In this document: positions 29,055 to 38,416 of the stretch, piece after piece
Position numbering within the stretch: the first letter of the stretch is position 1
How the letters are laid out: the number at the start of each line of letters is the position of its first letter
NCBI RefSeq assembly: GCF_020622345.1
Contig: NZ_JACNMO010000016.1
Location: 62,001-126,000 of the forward strand
Direction of reading: 5' to 3'
DNA: 64,000 nucleotides
From: Roseobacter weihaiensis
Lineage (GTDB): Bacteria; Pseudomonadota; Alphaproteobacteria; Rhodobacterales; Rhodobacteraceae
The notes under the pieces: generated by a model
The model's database searches: none
Told to the model about the DNA's origin: nothing
The model's input: only the letters and a program-made list of their open reading frames with translations
Made by a program: the position numbers and the translations under genes

Positions 29055-31246
29055 ATGGGAGATGTATTGAACCGCCGCACATTCCTCAAAAGCGGTGCCA
29101 CACTCGGGTTTGCCATAGGTGTGACAGGGCTTTTGGGCATTTCGCGCGCGTCCGCGCAGGCGCTTCCCCGCGATGTGTCGGGGTGGGTCAGCCTCTCACC
29201 AGACGGCACAACGCATATTCTATTTCCATCGACGGAGATGGGCCAAGGCGGTTCAACAGCTCTGCCGTTGATCCTGGCCGAAGAGATGGATGCGGAATGG
29301 GATGCGGTCACGGTTGAACAACTTCACCGCGACGACAGGGCATTCGGCAATCCGCTGTTTGGCAATGTGCTCTATACCGCAGGAAGTACGGGAGTATCGG
29401 GGTATTTCGATACCCTGCGGTTAGCTGGCGCACAGGCGCGTGCCGTGCTGATGCGCGCGGCGGCGGCCGAGTGGGGCGTTCTTGTGGCCGAGGTTGAGAC
29501 GGTGCCCGGTCTGGTTCTGCATGGGGCAACAAACCGGCAGATGAGTTACGGTGAGATCGCGGCATTACCTGACATTGATTTGAGCTTGCCCGAAGACGTC
29601 ACTGTGGCGGACCTGAAACCGGCCTCTGCCTATCGCCTTATTGGACAGGATTGCCCACGCGTCGATGTGCCTGCCAAAAGCACTGGGCGCGAGGTCTATG
29701 CCATCGACGTCTCCGTGCCAGATATGGTGTATGCAGCGGTGGAACGGTCCCCGTTCGACGGCGTAGGACCTGCGTCTTATGACGCAGAGGCTGCGCGCGC
29801 GCACACGGGCGTTCTGGATGTGATTGAGGTACCGGATGGCGTGGCGGTGGTTGCCGCGCGTCTGGAAGATGCGTTTCTGGCAAAGTCGTCGCTCGATGTG
29901 ACGTGGGACACTCCCACGCCCGAGCAAACACTGGACAGCGATGCAACACTGGATGCCTACACCGCTGCCCTTGACGATCCGAATGTCGAGCGCGCCATAT
30001 GGCGCGAGGCCGGAGATGCCAGCGCGGCCCTGAAAGCCGCCGACCGGACCATCACCGAAGACTACCGATCAGACTACGCTTATCACGGTCAAATCGAACC
30101 GATGGCTGCCGTCGCCTCCGTCGATGCAGATGATCTGGGCGCAGAAGTTTGGGTCGGGACACAAACGCAAAGCTGGTCCACCTACACTGTCACCGAAACT
30201 CTGGGCACGACACCGGACCGGGTACGGCTGAATGCCATGACGATGGGCGGCAGCTTTGGCCGCCGCACGGCGCTGCGGCAGGAGTACCTGCGCGATGCCG
30301 TCCTGTTGTCCCGCACGATGCGACGCCCGGTAAAGCTGGTGTGGACACGTGAGGATGATGTGCGCAGCGGCGCATTCCGACCCGCCGCGGTGCAGCGGAT
30401 GCGTGCGGGCCTGACTGAGGACAATGCAGTGTCCGGTTGGCAGCACGACATCGCAACACCATCGGTCATCTCCTACTTCAATCCCTTGAGGTGGGAGCAG
30501 GTGCGCCCGCATGACATCATTTCGGTCCGGGGCTCCGAAAGCCAGTTCTACGATCTGCCCCATATGCGGGCGCAGCATGTGATCACCCCGGCTCACGCGC
30601 GCATTGCCCCATGGCGGGGGATCGGCGCGAGCTATACCAGCTTCGCAGCAGAGGCCTTCATGGATGAACTTGCCGAAGTGGCAGGGCGTGATCCATTCGA
30701 TTTTCGGATGTCCTTGTTAGGCAACAATCCCCGTGGCGCACGGTTGATGGAACGCGTTGCCGATATGGCAGGATGGGGTGGTGCAGCCTCGGATACGGCG
30801 CTCGGGCTATCGTTTGCCGGATATGGCAATTCGATGGCTGCGGGGATCGCCGAAGTTGCTGTTGACCGCAACAGCGGCATCATCTCGGTTCCGCGGTTTT
30901 GGGCGGCTGTGGACGCAGGTTTGGTTGTCGCGCCAGATAATGCGCGGAACCAGATCGAGGGCGGCATCGTCTTTGGCGTGTCCAGCAGCCTCAAGGAACG
31001 GATCACCCTGACCGGTGGGCAGGTCGATCAGTCGAATTACTTCGACTACGAGGTGCTGCGCGCCATGAAGTGCCTGAAATCGAGATCGACCTGGCACAAG
31101 GAGAGACGGCGCCCACGGGCATTGGAGAGGTGGGCACGCCCATGGTGGCTGCGGCCATCGCAAACGGGTTCCACGCCTTGACAGGTCAAAGGTTGCGCCA
31201 CTTGCCCTTTACCCCAGACCGCGTGACGGCGGTACTGGAGACCTAG
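29055..31246 (+). pseudogene. iorB: Molybdopterin subunit (IorB-like) with 3' frameshift
   Basis: 708 in-frame residues then a shift. A twin-arginine signal (NRRTFLKSGATLGFAIGV) indicates periplasmic export. The xanthine-oxidase-family domains are clear (FPSTEMGQGGSTALP, GGSFGRRTALRQEYL, RGIGASYTSFAAEAFMDEL). After NYFDYEVLR at about 31065 the frame slips. The continuation PEIEIDLAQGETAPTGIGEV, then GTPMVAAAIANGFHAL, lies in another frame and ends at a TAG at 31244. The GIGE glutamate, the catalytic base of the family, is in that out-of-frame tail. The annotated 708-residue product would be inactive unless the shift is an assembly error. Confidence 0.78.
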
Positions 31247-31387
31247 TCTGATTGCCTTTCATATAGAAGTATCAAATCCTGCGCTGGGGTGAACAACGCC
31301 AGATCGTTATCCCACCCGCAACCAGCGCTGCTTAACTGCCATCTCTGACCGCGCTCACGCGGCGGGTGATTACGGCCCGTGCGGTTC

Positions 31388-32266
31388 TCAGTTTACGCTT
31401 TGCCGATAGATCTTCGGCGGCGTTCCGACCACGGATTTGAATGCGCGGCTAAAAAATGCGGCATCGCGAAAGCCGCATCTGTGGGTGATTTCGGTGATGG
31501 ACAGTGCTGTGTATTCCAAAAGGCGCTTTGCTTCGAGGATTCGCCTTTGCCGCACCAATTCGTTCGGGGGCGCACCCAGTACGGCGCGGCAGATCCGTGT
31601 CAGATGTGGCGCAGAGACCCCAAGCTGACCTGCATAATCCGCGACACTCCACGCTTTTTGGAAATTCGCTTCCAGCAGCGTGCAAAATGCTTCGGCTTGT
31701 AGGTCCTTTCTGTCACGGCGTTCAATGAACGGCGCCTGCCCCAGAATAGTTTTCCTGCGCAGATTGCCGATCAAATACGTCACGATCAGATCGACCAAGG
31801 CCGTCAAGATATCGGATCGATTGGTTCCTGGCCGATGATAGATCTCTTCCATCTGCACAAAGAGATCAGCAACATGTTTGAAATTATGCGTTCGGTTCTG
31901 CAAAAAAAATGTATCGGTTTGAGCGCTGAACTGGCCAAACCTCTGTTGTATCGTACGTGGCATTTCGTCGAGCCGGATGCTCAAAACATCGCCATTCACA
32001 TCTTCCGAAAAGAGAAACCCGTGCGGGATGCCCGGCGGTGCGACCAGGATCATGGGCTGATTGGTGGTGAATTCGATATCTCCCAAGCGGAAAAACACAC
32101 CGGGCGAACGAAACAGGAAGATTTGCGCCAGTCTACGATGCCGGTGAAGTCGAATAGTCCAATCATGTTTGCTGCTGCGCTCCTTAATGGTTTCGTGGTG
32201 CACCGGGTCCGGCACAGCCCCAGATAGAAATTCGCCGTATAGCTCGTAGCTGGGGATGGATGACAT
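31388..32266 (-). CDS. pobR: AraC-family regulator, PobR-like
   Basis: 292 residues. An N-terminal cupin-like effector domain (LAPPGIPHGFLF type; seen VAPPGIPHGFLFSED) is followed by a C-terminal AraC DNA-binding domain with two helix-turn-helix motifs (WSVADYAGQLGVSAPHLTRI and ITEITHRCGFRDAAFFSRAF, ending GTPPKIYRQ). It diverges from the TRAP-pobA-pca operon 134 bp away, the position of PobR in other alphaproteobacteria, where it activates pobA with 4-hydroxybenzoate. No pcaQ-type LysR is adjacent to the pca genes, so this protein may control the whole operon. Confidence 0.78.
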   Translation of the reverse strand: MSSIPSYELYGEFLSGAVPDPVHHETIKERSSKHDWTIRLHRHRRLAQIFLFRSPGVFFRLGDIEFTTNQPMILVAPPGIPHGFLFSEDVNGDVLSIRLDEMPRTIQQRFGQFSAQTDTFFLQNRTHNFKHVADLFVQMEEIYHRPGTNRSDILTALVDLIVTYLIGNLRRKTILGQAPFIERRDRKDLQAEAFCTLLEANFQKAWSVADYAGQLGVSAPHLTRICRAVLGAPPNELVRQRRILEAKRLLEYTALSITEITHRCGFRDAAFFSRAFKSVVGTPPKIYRQSVN

Positions 32267-32298
32267 GATCTTACCTCTTGATCCAGATCATGGAAACC

Positions 32299-32332
32299 TG
32301 CACAAAATGATCGAATAGTGCAAGACTTTGCA
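32299..32332. promoter_or_regulatory. Phased TGCA repeats in the pobR-dctP intergenic region
   Basis: TGCA occurs at 32299, 32319 and 32329, spaced 20 and 10 bp apart, with A-rich sequence after the first two (TGCACAAAA, TGCAAGAC). Such helical phasing fits direct-repeat half-sites of an AraC activator. A strong AGGGAGG lies just before the dctP ATG at 32401. Confidence 0.35.
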
Positions 32333-32400
32333 TGTTGCGTCCATTCCCCACTGCCCTTCGTTCTATAGGTTGAGGCAACACGACCTTCAGGGAGGACACT

Positions 32401-33449
32401 ATGATAGATCGAAGGAGCACCGTGCTTTTTGCGGGTGCAAGCGTGGCGGCCATTGCACTCTCAACCGCTGCACACGCACAAGAGTTTACGTTTTCAATTC
32501 AGCACTTCCTAAGCCCAAAAGCACCGGCGCAGACCGTGTTGATCGAGCCTTGGGCAAAGGCTGTCGAAGAGGCATCTGACGGCCGCATCGCATTTGAAAT
32601 TTTCCCTGCGATGGCTTTGGGTGGTGCGCCGCCGGAACTCTACAGCCAAGTGCGGGACGGCGTAGTGGATATTGTCTGGACGCTACCGGGGTACACGCCG
32701 GGCACCTTTCCGCGCTTGGAAGTCTTTGAACTGCCGAGCGTACATCTTGGGGATGCGCGCGCGACCAATTTGGCGATCCAGGACATGATGGATGATCTGG
32801 CCGCCGATTTCGAAGACGTCCACCCGTTGTTGGTTCATGTGCACACCATGTGCACACCGGCAATGCGCTGCATCTGGCCAATGGGACGGTCGAAAGCGTT
32901 GCCGATTTTGAAGGCTTGAAAGTGCGCAGCCCCTCCCGGACAGGGGCGTGGATGCTGGAAGAGTTGGGTGCAGAACCCGTCGGAATGCCGGTTCCTGCTT
33001 TGCCGCAGGCTTTGTCAAAAGGCACGGTTGACGCGGGTCTGGTGCCTTTTGAGGTCGCGATCCCGCTGGGTCTGGCTGATCTGACGGAAACATCCGTTGA
33101 ACTGGCCGATGGCGCGCGTTTCGGAACCGCGACCTTCCTGTTTGCGATGAACAAGGACAGCTACAATTCCTTGCCGGCCGATCTTCAGCAAATCATCGAC
33201 GAACAGTCCGGCATTGCTATTACAGCGGCCATGGGGGATGCGTGGAACGACATTGAACCTGTCGGCATCAAACGCGCGTTGGAGGCGGGCAAGACAGTGA
33301 CACAACTGTCCGCCGAAGCGACCGCAGAATTTGCAGGGCCCTTCGATGCGACGGTGGCACGCTGGGTCGAAGAAGCGCAGAGCAACGGCGTTGATGCGGA
33401 GGGTCTTTTGGAAAAATCCCGCGCCGCAATCGCTGCCAATTCGCAATAG
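32401..33449 (+). pseudogene. dctP: TRAP transporter substrate-binding protein (DctP type), frameshifted by an 11-bp duplication
   Basis: Residues 1-26 are a signal peptide ending AHAQ. The DctP fold continues (IQHFLSPKAPAQTVLIEPWA, MALGGAPPELYSQVRDGVVD) to VHPLLVHVHT, where the frame breaks. The rest (GNALHLANGTVESVADFEGL, KVRSPSRTGAWMLEELGAEP, through WVEEAQSNGVDAEGL) lies in a second frame. The break is an exact tandem duplication of ATGTGCACACC; removing one copy restores a 345-residue protein. Two TRAP permease genes follow, so the transporter was probably for 4-hydroxybenzoate or a related acid. Confidence 0.8.
32837..32858 (+). repeat. 11-bp tandem duplication inside dctP
   Basis: ATGTGCACACC at 32837-32847 is repeated without spacing at 32848-32858. 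The extra copy shifts the dctP frame by +2. Such a duplication can arise, and revert, by slipped-strand replication. Confidence 0.85.
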
Positions 33450-33463
33450 AAAGGGCACGATAA

Positions 33464-33976
33464 ATGCCTTTCAAGGCCCTTCTGATAAAGCTCATTGAAG
33501 GATGGGCCTTGATCGGCGGCGCGCTGCTGTTGCTGATTGTCACGATCACGGCGATCAACGCGGCGGGGTTCACGGGCAATGCGATTGCCCGTCTCTGGGG
33601 CGGCACTGTCTCGGGCCTGCCGGGATATGAGGACGCGGTGCAGATGCTGGTCGGTGTCGCGGCCCTGACCATGTTTCCCTACGCGCAGCTGCACAAGGCC
33701 CACGCGGCTGTTGACGTCTTCATGCAATACGCACCTGATTGGGCAAACCGCGCAGTCGCCGTCATCTCCGGTCTTGTCCTTGCCGCGCTTGTCGCTTGGA
33801 TGGCCTATATGCTGATCCTCGGCACGATTGAGGTTCGGTCTGACAATGTTGAAACCACGGTGCTGGGCTGGCCCGTCTGGATTTTCATGCCGTTTGCCGT
33901 GGTCTCCTGCTTGCTGTGGGCTGCAGCGGCGGTGCTGAACGTGATTGCCCCGGCGGAGACTGCTGATGGAACGTGA
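33464..33976 (+). CDS. dctQ: TRAP transporter small permease (DctQ type)
   Basis: 170 residues with four membrane helices (about 15-35, 60-80, 95-125 and 135-160), the DctQ pattern. GYEDAVQMLVGVAALTMFPY and KAHAAVDVF match the family. It lies 14 bp after dctP and overlaps the large permease by 11 bp. DctQ stabilises DctM in the inner membrane. Confidence 0.82.
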   Translation: MPFKALLIKLIEGWALIGGALLLLIVTITAINAAGFTGNAIARLWGGTVSGLPGYEDAVQMLVGVAALTMFPYAQLHKAHAAVDVFMQYAPDWANRAVAVISGLVLAALVAWMAYMLILGTIEVRSDNVETTVLGWPVWIFMPFAVVSCLLWAAAAVLNVIAPAETADGT

Positions 33977-35348
33977 GTTGGTCGGCGTCTACGGATTGGT
34001 GGCGTTGTTTTTGCTGATCATGCTGCGGATCCCCGTCGCTTTGGCGATGCTGCTGACCGGGATTGTCGGGACCTGGGTCCTGAGCCTCGTATCGCCTTTC
34101 ATCAAGTTCGGCCCCTATCTGCTGCAGTTCAAAACCGCGCTCTGGAATTCAGTGGCCAACTACGATTTGTCGGTTGTTCCGCTCTTTGTGCTGATGGGCT
34201 TTCTGGCCGCAGAGACCGGGCTGAGCCGGGACCTTTTCCAAGGGCTGAGCGCCTTGACCCGCAAAGTGAAAGGCGGCGTCGCAATGGCGACGATCCTGGC
34301 CTGTGCGGGGTTCGGCGCGGTCAGCGGATCGTCCATTGCGACGGCCTCCACCATGAGCCGCGTGGCTCTGCCGGAGCTGCGTCGCCTGAACTATCACGAA
34401 GGTCTGTCGACCGGTGTCTTGGCGGCTGGTGGCACCTTGGGCATCCTGATCCCGCCTTCCGTCGCCCTGGTGATCTATGCGGTCGTGGTCGAGGCGCCGA
34501 TCATTGAAATGTTCCAGGCCGCAATCATTCCCGGCATTCTGGCCGTGATCTTTTTCCTGATTGTTGTGCGGGTGCGCGTCGCACGCAACCCGGCACTTGC
34601 GCCCGACCCGTTGCCGCTAAGCGATGAAGAAAAACGCAAGGCGATCCGTCGTCTGCTGCCCGTCAGCGTGATCTTTGGGTCCATCATTCTGGGCCTCGGC
34701 ATGGGGCTGTTCACGCCCACACCTGCGGCGGGGATCGGTGTCTTCCTCATCCTGGTCTATGGCGTCATCTTGCGAAAATTCTCCGATGACGGCCTGACCT
34801 TTGCGCGTCTCAAGGCCGCCTTGCTTGCGACGGCCAAGACCGCGTCGATGATCTATTTCATCCTGTTTTCCGCCGATATCCTGAAGGGGTTCTTCGCCCG
34901 CACCGGATTGCCCGCATTCCTGAGCGACTGGGCCGCGACATCGACGCTGGAGCCCTATACGATCCTGCTGGCGATGCTGGTGATCCTGATCATCCTTGGC
35001 TGTTTCATGGAAAGCCTGTCGATGATCCTGGTCGTGGTGCCGTTTTTCTGGCCTGTGCTGATCCAACTGAACGGCGGCGATTTCGTCAGCGCCGACACCG
35101 CTGCTTTCGGCATGACCACGGATGAGCTTCGCATCTGGTTCGGGATACTCGCGCTGATCGTGGTCGAGCTTGGGCTGATCACGCCGCCTGTGGGTCTGAA
35201 TGTGTTTGTGATCAAGTCATTCTCTCCCAGCACGGGCCTGGGCGTGATTTTCCGGGGTGTGGCCCCGTTTTTCGCCATTGAATTGGTGCGGGTCGCGGTG
35301 TTGATCGGCTTGCCTGTGCTGTCCCTTTTTCTTCCCAGCCTTTTGTAG
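33966..35348 (+). CDS. dctM: TRAP transporter large permease (DctM type)
   Basis: 460 residues, about twelve hydrophobic helices. DctM signatures are visible: MLLTGIVGTWVL, VPLFVLMGFLAAETGLSRDL, CAGFGAVSGSSIATASTMSR, GTLGILIPPSVALVIYAVV and ELGLITPPVGLNVFVIKS. The ATG at 33966 overlaps dctQ; a slightly earlier in-frame codon adds an Arg-rich run unlike the family. It uses the sodium or proton gradient to import the substrate delivered by DctP, in this operon probably an aromatic acid. With DctP frameshifted the system may be inactive. Confidence 0.87.
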   Translation: MERELVGVYGLVALFLLIMLRIPVALAMLLTGIVGTWVLSLVSPFIKFGPYLLQFKTALWNSVANYDLSVVPLFVLMGFLAAETGLSRDLFQGLSALTRKVKGGVAMATILACAGFGAVSGSSIATASTMSRVALPELRRLNYHEGLSTGVLAAGGTLGILIPPSVALVIYAVVVEAPIIEMFQAAIIPGILAVIFFLIVVRVRVARNPALAPDPLPLSDEEKRKAIRRLLPVSVIFGSIILGLGMGLFTPTPAAGIGVFLILVYGVILRKFSDDGLTFARLKAALLATAKTASMIYFILFSADILKGFFARTGLPAFLSDWAATSTLEPYTILLAMLVILIILGCFMESLSMILVVVPFFWPVLIQLNGGDFVSADTAAFGMTTDELRIWFGILALIVVELGLITPPVGLNVFVIKSFSPSTGLGVIFRGVAPFFAIELVRVAVLIGLPVLSLFLPSLL

Positions 35349-35357
35349 GAGCGTTCC

Positions 35358-36539
35358 GTGCCCCAACGACATAAAACCCAAGTTTGCATTATTGGCGCCG
35401 GGCCCAGCGGTCTTTTGCTGTCTCAACTCTTGGCCAAGACAGGCATCCATACGATCGTTCTGGATCGCAAGGATCGCGCCTATATCGAAGGCCGCGTGCG
35501 TGCGGGTGTCCTGGAGCAAGGGACCGTTGACGCGCTGGAGCAGGCAGGCGTCGCAGAACGGTTGCATGCGGAAGGGCTAACACATGACGGGTTCGAGCTT
35601 GCCTTTGACGGTGTCCGCCACCGTATCGACCTGAAAGCACTGACGGGCAGCGCCGTGGTGGTTTACGGGCAAACGGAGGTTACGAAAGACCTCTTTGATG
35701 CCCGTTTCGCCGACAATCAGCAGTTCTTCTTCAATATTGACGACGTCGTCCCAACAGAGCTGAAGTCTGACCAGCCTCAGGTGCATTTTACCCAAGACGG
35801 CGCACAGCATGTGATCACCTGCGACTATATCGCGGGCTGTGACGGGTTCCGCGGCGTATCCCGCGCCGCGATCCCGAATGATGTGCTCAAGACGTTTGAA
35901 CGCGTCTATCCATTCGGTTGGCTGGGGATCCTGGTGGATCAGCCGCCTGTCAGTCATGAGCTGATCTACGCGAACCACGCGCACGGATTTGCCCTTGCGT
36001 CCATGCGCTCAGAGACACGCAGCCGGTATTACATTCAGTGCGAGGCGACCGATTGCGTCTCCGACTGGTCGGATGACCGGTTTTGGGAGGAGTTCGCAAC
36101 GCGCCTCGGACCCGATGCCGCCGCCAATCTGCAAACCGGAGCGTCATTTGAAAAGTCCATCGCGCCGCTGCGTTCCTTTGTGGCCGAACCCATGCGCTAC
36201 GGGAACCTGTTTCTGGCAGGTGACGCTGCGCATATCGTGCCGCCCACCGGTGCCAAGGGGTTGAACCTTGCCGTGGCCGATATTCGGCTGCTGTCGCGGG
36301 CCCTGATTGAACACTACGCTGGCAATGATCACTACATCGACACATACTCTGAAACGGCGCTGAACCGGGTCTGGAAGGTCGAGCGTTTCTCTTGGCAGCT
36401 ATCAACCCTGATGCACCAATTCCCTGAGAACTCACCGTTTGAAAGGCGTATGCAACGCGCGGAATTTGACTATATCACCGAGTCTGAAGCAGCCTCGAAA
36501 GCGATTGCCGAAAACTACATTGGCTTACCGTTGGAGTAG
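35358..36539 (+). CDS. pobA: 4-hydroxybenzoate 3-monooxygenase
   Basis: 393 residues, the family length. The FAD motif CIIGAGPSGLLLSQLLAKTG is at the N-terminus, DRKDRAYIEGRVRAGVLEQG follows, and the second FAD motif GDAAHIVPPTGAKGLNLA lies near residue 290. It converts 4-hydroxybenzoate to protocatechuate with NADPH and O2 in the cytoplasm. The start is GTG at 35358, after TAGGAGCG. It is nine bases after dctM and four bases before the pcaDC fusion, so transport, hydroxylation and ring cleavage are transcribed together. Confidence 0.93.
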   Translation: MPQRHKTQVCIIGAGPSGLLLSQLLAKTGIHTIVLDRKDRAYIEGRVRAGVLEQGTVDALEQAGVAERLHAEGLTHDGFELAFDGVRHRIDLKALTGSAVVVYGQTEVTKDLFDARFADNQQFFFNIDDVVPTELKSDQPQVHFTQDGAQHVITCDYIAGCDGFRGVSRAAIPNDVLKTFERVYPFGWLGILVDQPPVSHELIYANHAHGFALASMRSETRSRYYIQCEATDCVSDWSDDRFWEEFATRLGPDAAANLQTGASFEKSIAPLRSFVAEPMRYGNLFLAGDAAHIVPPTGAKGLNLAVADIRLLSRALIEHYAGNDHYIDTYSETALNRVWKVERFSWQLSTLMHQFPENSPFERRMQRAEFDYITESEAASKAIAENYIGLPLE

Positions 36540-36543
36540 TACG

Positions 36544-37698
36544 ATGGATGTCATCAAGATCAAAGGCTCCTATATCGCCTATAAGCATCGCCCGGGTCTC
36601 GGACGAACGGTGCTGTTCGCCAATTCGCTGGGCAGCGACCAGAGCATTTGGGACGATGTGATTGCCGCCCTGCCTACGGGTTACGGTGTCCTGACCTACG
36701 ATCTGCGCGGTCATGGGCTGAGCGGTGGTGTGGCTGACAGCATCGAAGGTCTGGCGGATGACGCGTCGCAATTGGTCGACGCGCTTGGCCTGCGCGATGT
36801 GTTGTTTTGCGGCGTCTCCATTGGCGGGATGATCGGGCAGGTCTTGGCATCAAAACGTGCAGATGTGATCTGCGCGGCGGTCCTGTGCAACACGGGCCTT
36901 CAGATTGGAACGTCCGCGCGTTGGGCCGAGCGGATTGCTGCGGTTGAAAAGGGCGGCATCGCAAGCATAGCCGAGACGGTCGTGAACAACTGGTTCGGGG
37001 CAGACTACGCCGCAAAGACAGATCGGATGGCCCTGCACCAAGCCATGGTCGCCCGGACCTCAGACACCGGTTATGCCGCCGCCTGCGCCGCCATTCGTGA
37101 CGCAGACCTGACAGAGCATGCGCGCGCCATCAGCATTCCGGTTCTGTGTATCAGCGGCACCCACGACAAATCCGTACCGCCAGAAGCCGTCGAGGCCTTG
37201 GCAGATGTGATCCCAAAAGGCACCTTACGTAATTTCGCTGATCTCGGTCACCTGCCCTGTCTGGAAATGCCCAAGGAACTGGCCGCCTTGATCGAGGCCT
37301 TTGATCCGATCAACGACAATCGCGCTGACGCCGGCATGGCCATCCGCCGTGCGGTGCTCAGCGATGCCCATGTGGACCGCGCGCAGGCACAGATCACGCC
37401 ATTGGATCAGGCCTTTCAAACGCTCATCACCGAGGGCGCGTGGGGCACGGTCTGGGCCAATCCGGGTATCTCGGCACGGGATCGGTCCATCATCACGCTG
37501 GCCTTGCTGGCCGCGACCGGAAACTTCGAAGAAATCCCGATGCACATTCGCGCCACGGCCCGGACCGGCGCATCCCAGCGCGACGTCACGGAAGCCTTTC
37601 AACATGTGGCAATTTACGCAGGCGTCCCCCGCGCCAACCACGCTTTGAAGCTCGCCAAACAGACATTTGCGGAGATGGAGGACAGCGCCGATGACTAA
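36544..37698 (+). CDS. pcaL: Bifunctional 3-oxoadipate enol-lactonase / 4-carboxymuconolactone decarboxylase
   Basis: 384 residues. Residues 1-260 are an alpha/beta-hydrolase PcaD domain with nucleophile Ser in FCGVSIGGMIG, an acid in SGTHDKSVPPE and His in LGHLPCLE. Residues about 265-384 are a PcaC decarboxylase domain (WANPGISARDRSIITLALLA, MHIRATARTGAS, HVAIYAGVPRANHAL). The fusion channels 4-carboxymuconolactone to 3-oxoadipate in one polypeptide, as in PcaL of actinobacteria. The ATG at 36544 follows TTGGAGTAGTACG. Its end overlaps pcaH by eight bases. Confidence 0.9.
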   Translation: MDVIKIKGSYIAYKHRPGLGRTVLFANSLGSDQSIWDDVIAALPTGYGVLTYDLRGHGLSGGVADSIEGLADDASQLVDALGLRDVLFCGVSIGGMIGQVLASKRADVICAAVLCNTGLQIGTSARWAERIAAVEKGGIASIAETVVNNWFGADYAAKTDRMALHQAMVARTSDTGYAAACAAIRDADLTEHARAISIPVLCISGTHDKSVPPEAVEALADVIPKGTLRNFADLGHLPCLEMPKELAALIEAFDPINDNRADAGMAIRRAVLSDAHVDRAQAQITPLDQAFQTLITEGAWGTVWANPGISARDRSIITLALLAATGNFEEIPMHIRATARTGASQRDVTEAFQHVAIYAGVPRANHALKLAKQTFAEMEDSADD

Positions 37699-38416
37699 AA
37701 ACCCCTTCAGCCCCCGTGACCTGCAGTGGCACCCCCCCGCGCTGCATCACGACTATCGCTCCACCCATCTACGCGCGCCGCAGCACAAGCTGTTGCACAT
37801 GCCACAAACAGAGACGGAGCTGACGGGTCCGACCTTTGGGCAGAATGACCTTGGTCCCCTCGACGACGATTTGATCCTGAACTACGCCACCGATGGGCAG
37901 ATGGCGCAAGGCCCACGTATCATCGTGCATGGCAAGCTGTTGGACGAAAACGGACGCGCCGTCGCAGGCAAGCTGATCGAGGTCTGGCAGGCGAATGCAA
38001 GCGGGCGCTATCGCCATGTGAATGACGGCTACCTTGCCCCGCTTGATGACAATTTCGGCGGATGCGGGCGGTGCCTGTCCGGCGCGGATGGCAGTTACAG
38101 TTTCCGCACCATCCTGCCGGGTCCCTACCCATGGCCCAACGGCGGAAACGACTGGCGGCCCGCGCATATCCATTTCTCAGTTTTCGGCGATGGCTTCGCG
38201 CAGCGACTGATCACGCAAATGTATTTCGAGGGAGATCCTCACATCAAGCTGTGCCCAATCGTTCAGTCCATTCCAGATGAGACAGCCATTGATCGGCTTG
38301 TGGCGCGCCTCGATATGGATAAAACCATCCCGATGGATATCCGGGCTTACCGCTTTGATATCGTGTTGCGTGGACGGAATGCGACGCTGTTCGAAAATCA
38401 GATGGAGGGCCGGTGA
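37691..38416 (+). CDS. pcaH: Protocatechuate 3,4-dioxygenase beta subunit
   Basis: 241 residues, an intradiol dioxygenase with the PcaH N-terminal extension. The iron ligands are visible: Tyr in SGRYRHVND, Tyr in GPYPWPNG, and two His in WRPAHIHFSVFG. With PcaG it opens protocatechuate to 3-carboxy-cis,cis-muconate. It overlaps the pcaL end and its stop shares one base with the pcaG start (TGATG), so PcaH and PcaG are made in step. Confidence 0.92.
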   Translation: MTKNPFSPRDLQWHPPALHHDYRSTHLRAPQHKLLHMPQTETELTGPTFGQNDLGPLDDDLILNYATDGQMAQGPRIIVHGKLLDENGRAVAGKLIEVWQANASGRYRHVNDGYLAPLDDNFGGCGRCLSGADGSYSFRTILPGPYPWPNGGNDWRPAHIHFSVFGDGFAQRLITQMYFEGDPHIKLCPIVQSIPDETAIDRLVARLDMDKTIPMDIRAYRFDIVLRGRNATLFENQMEGR

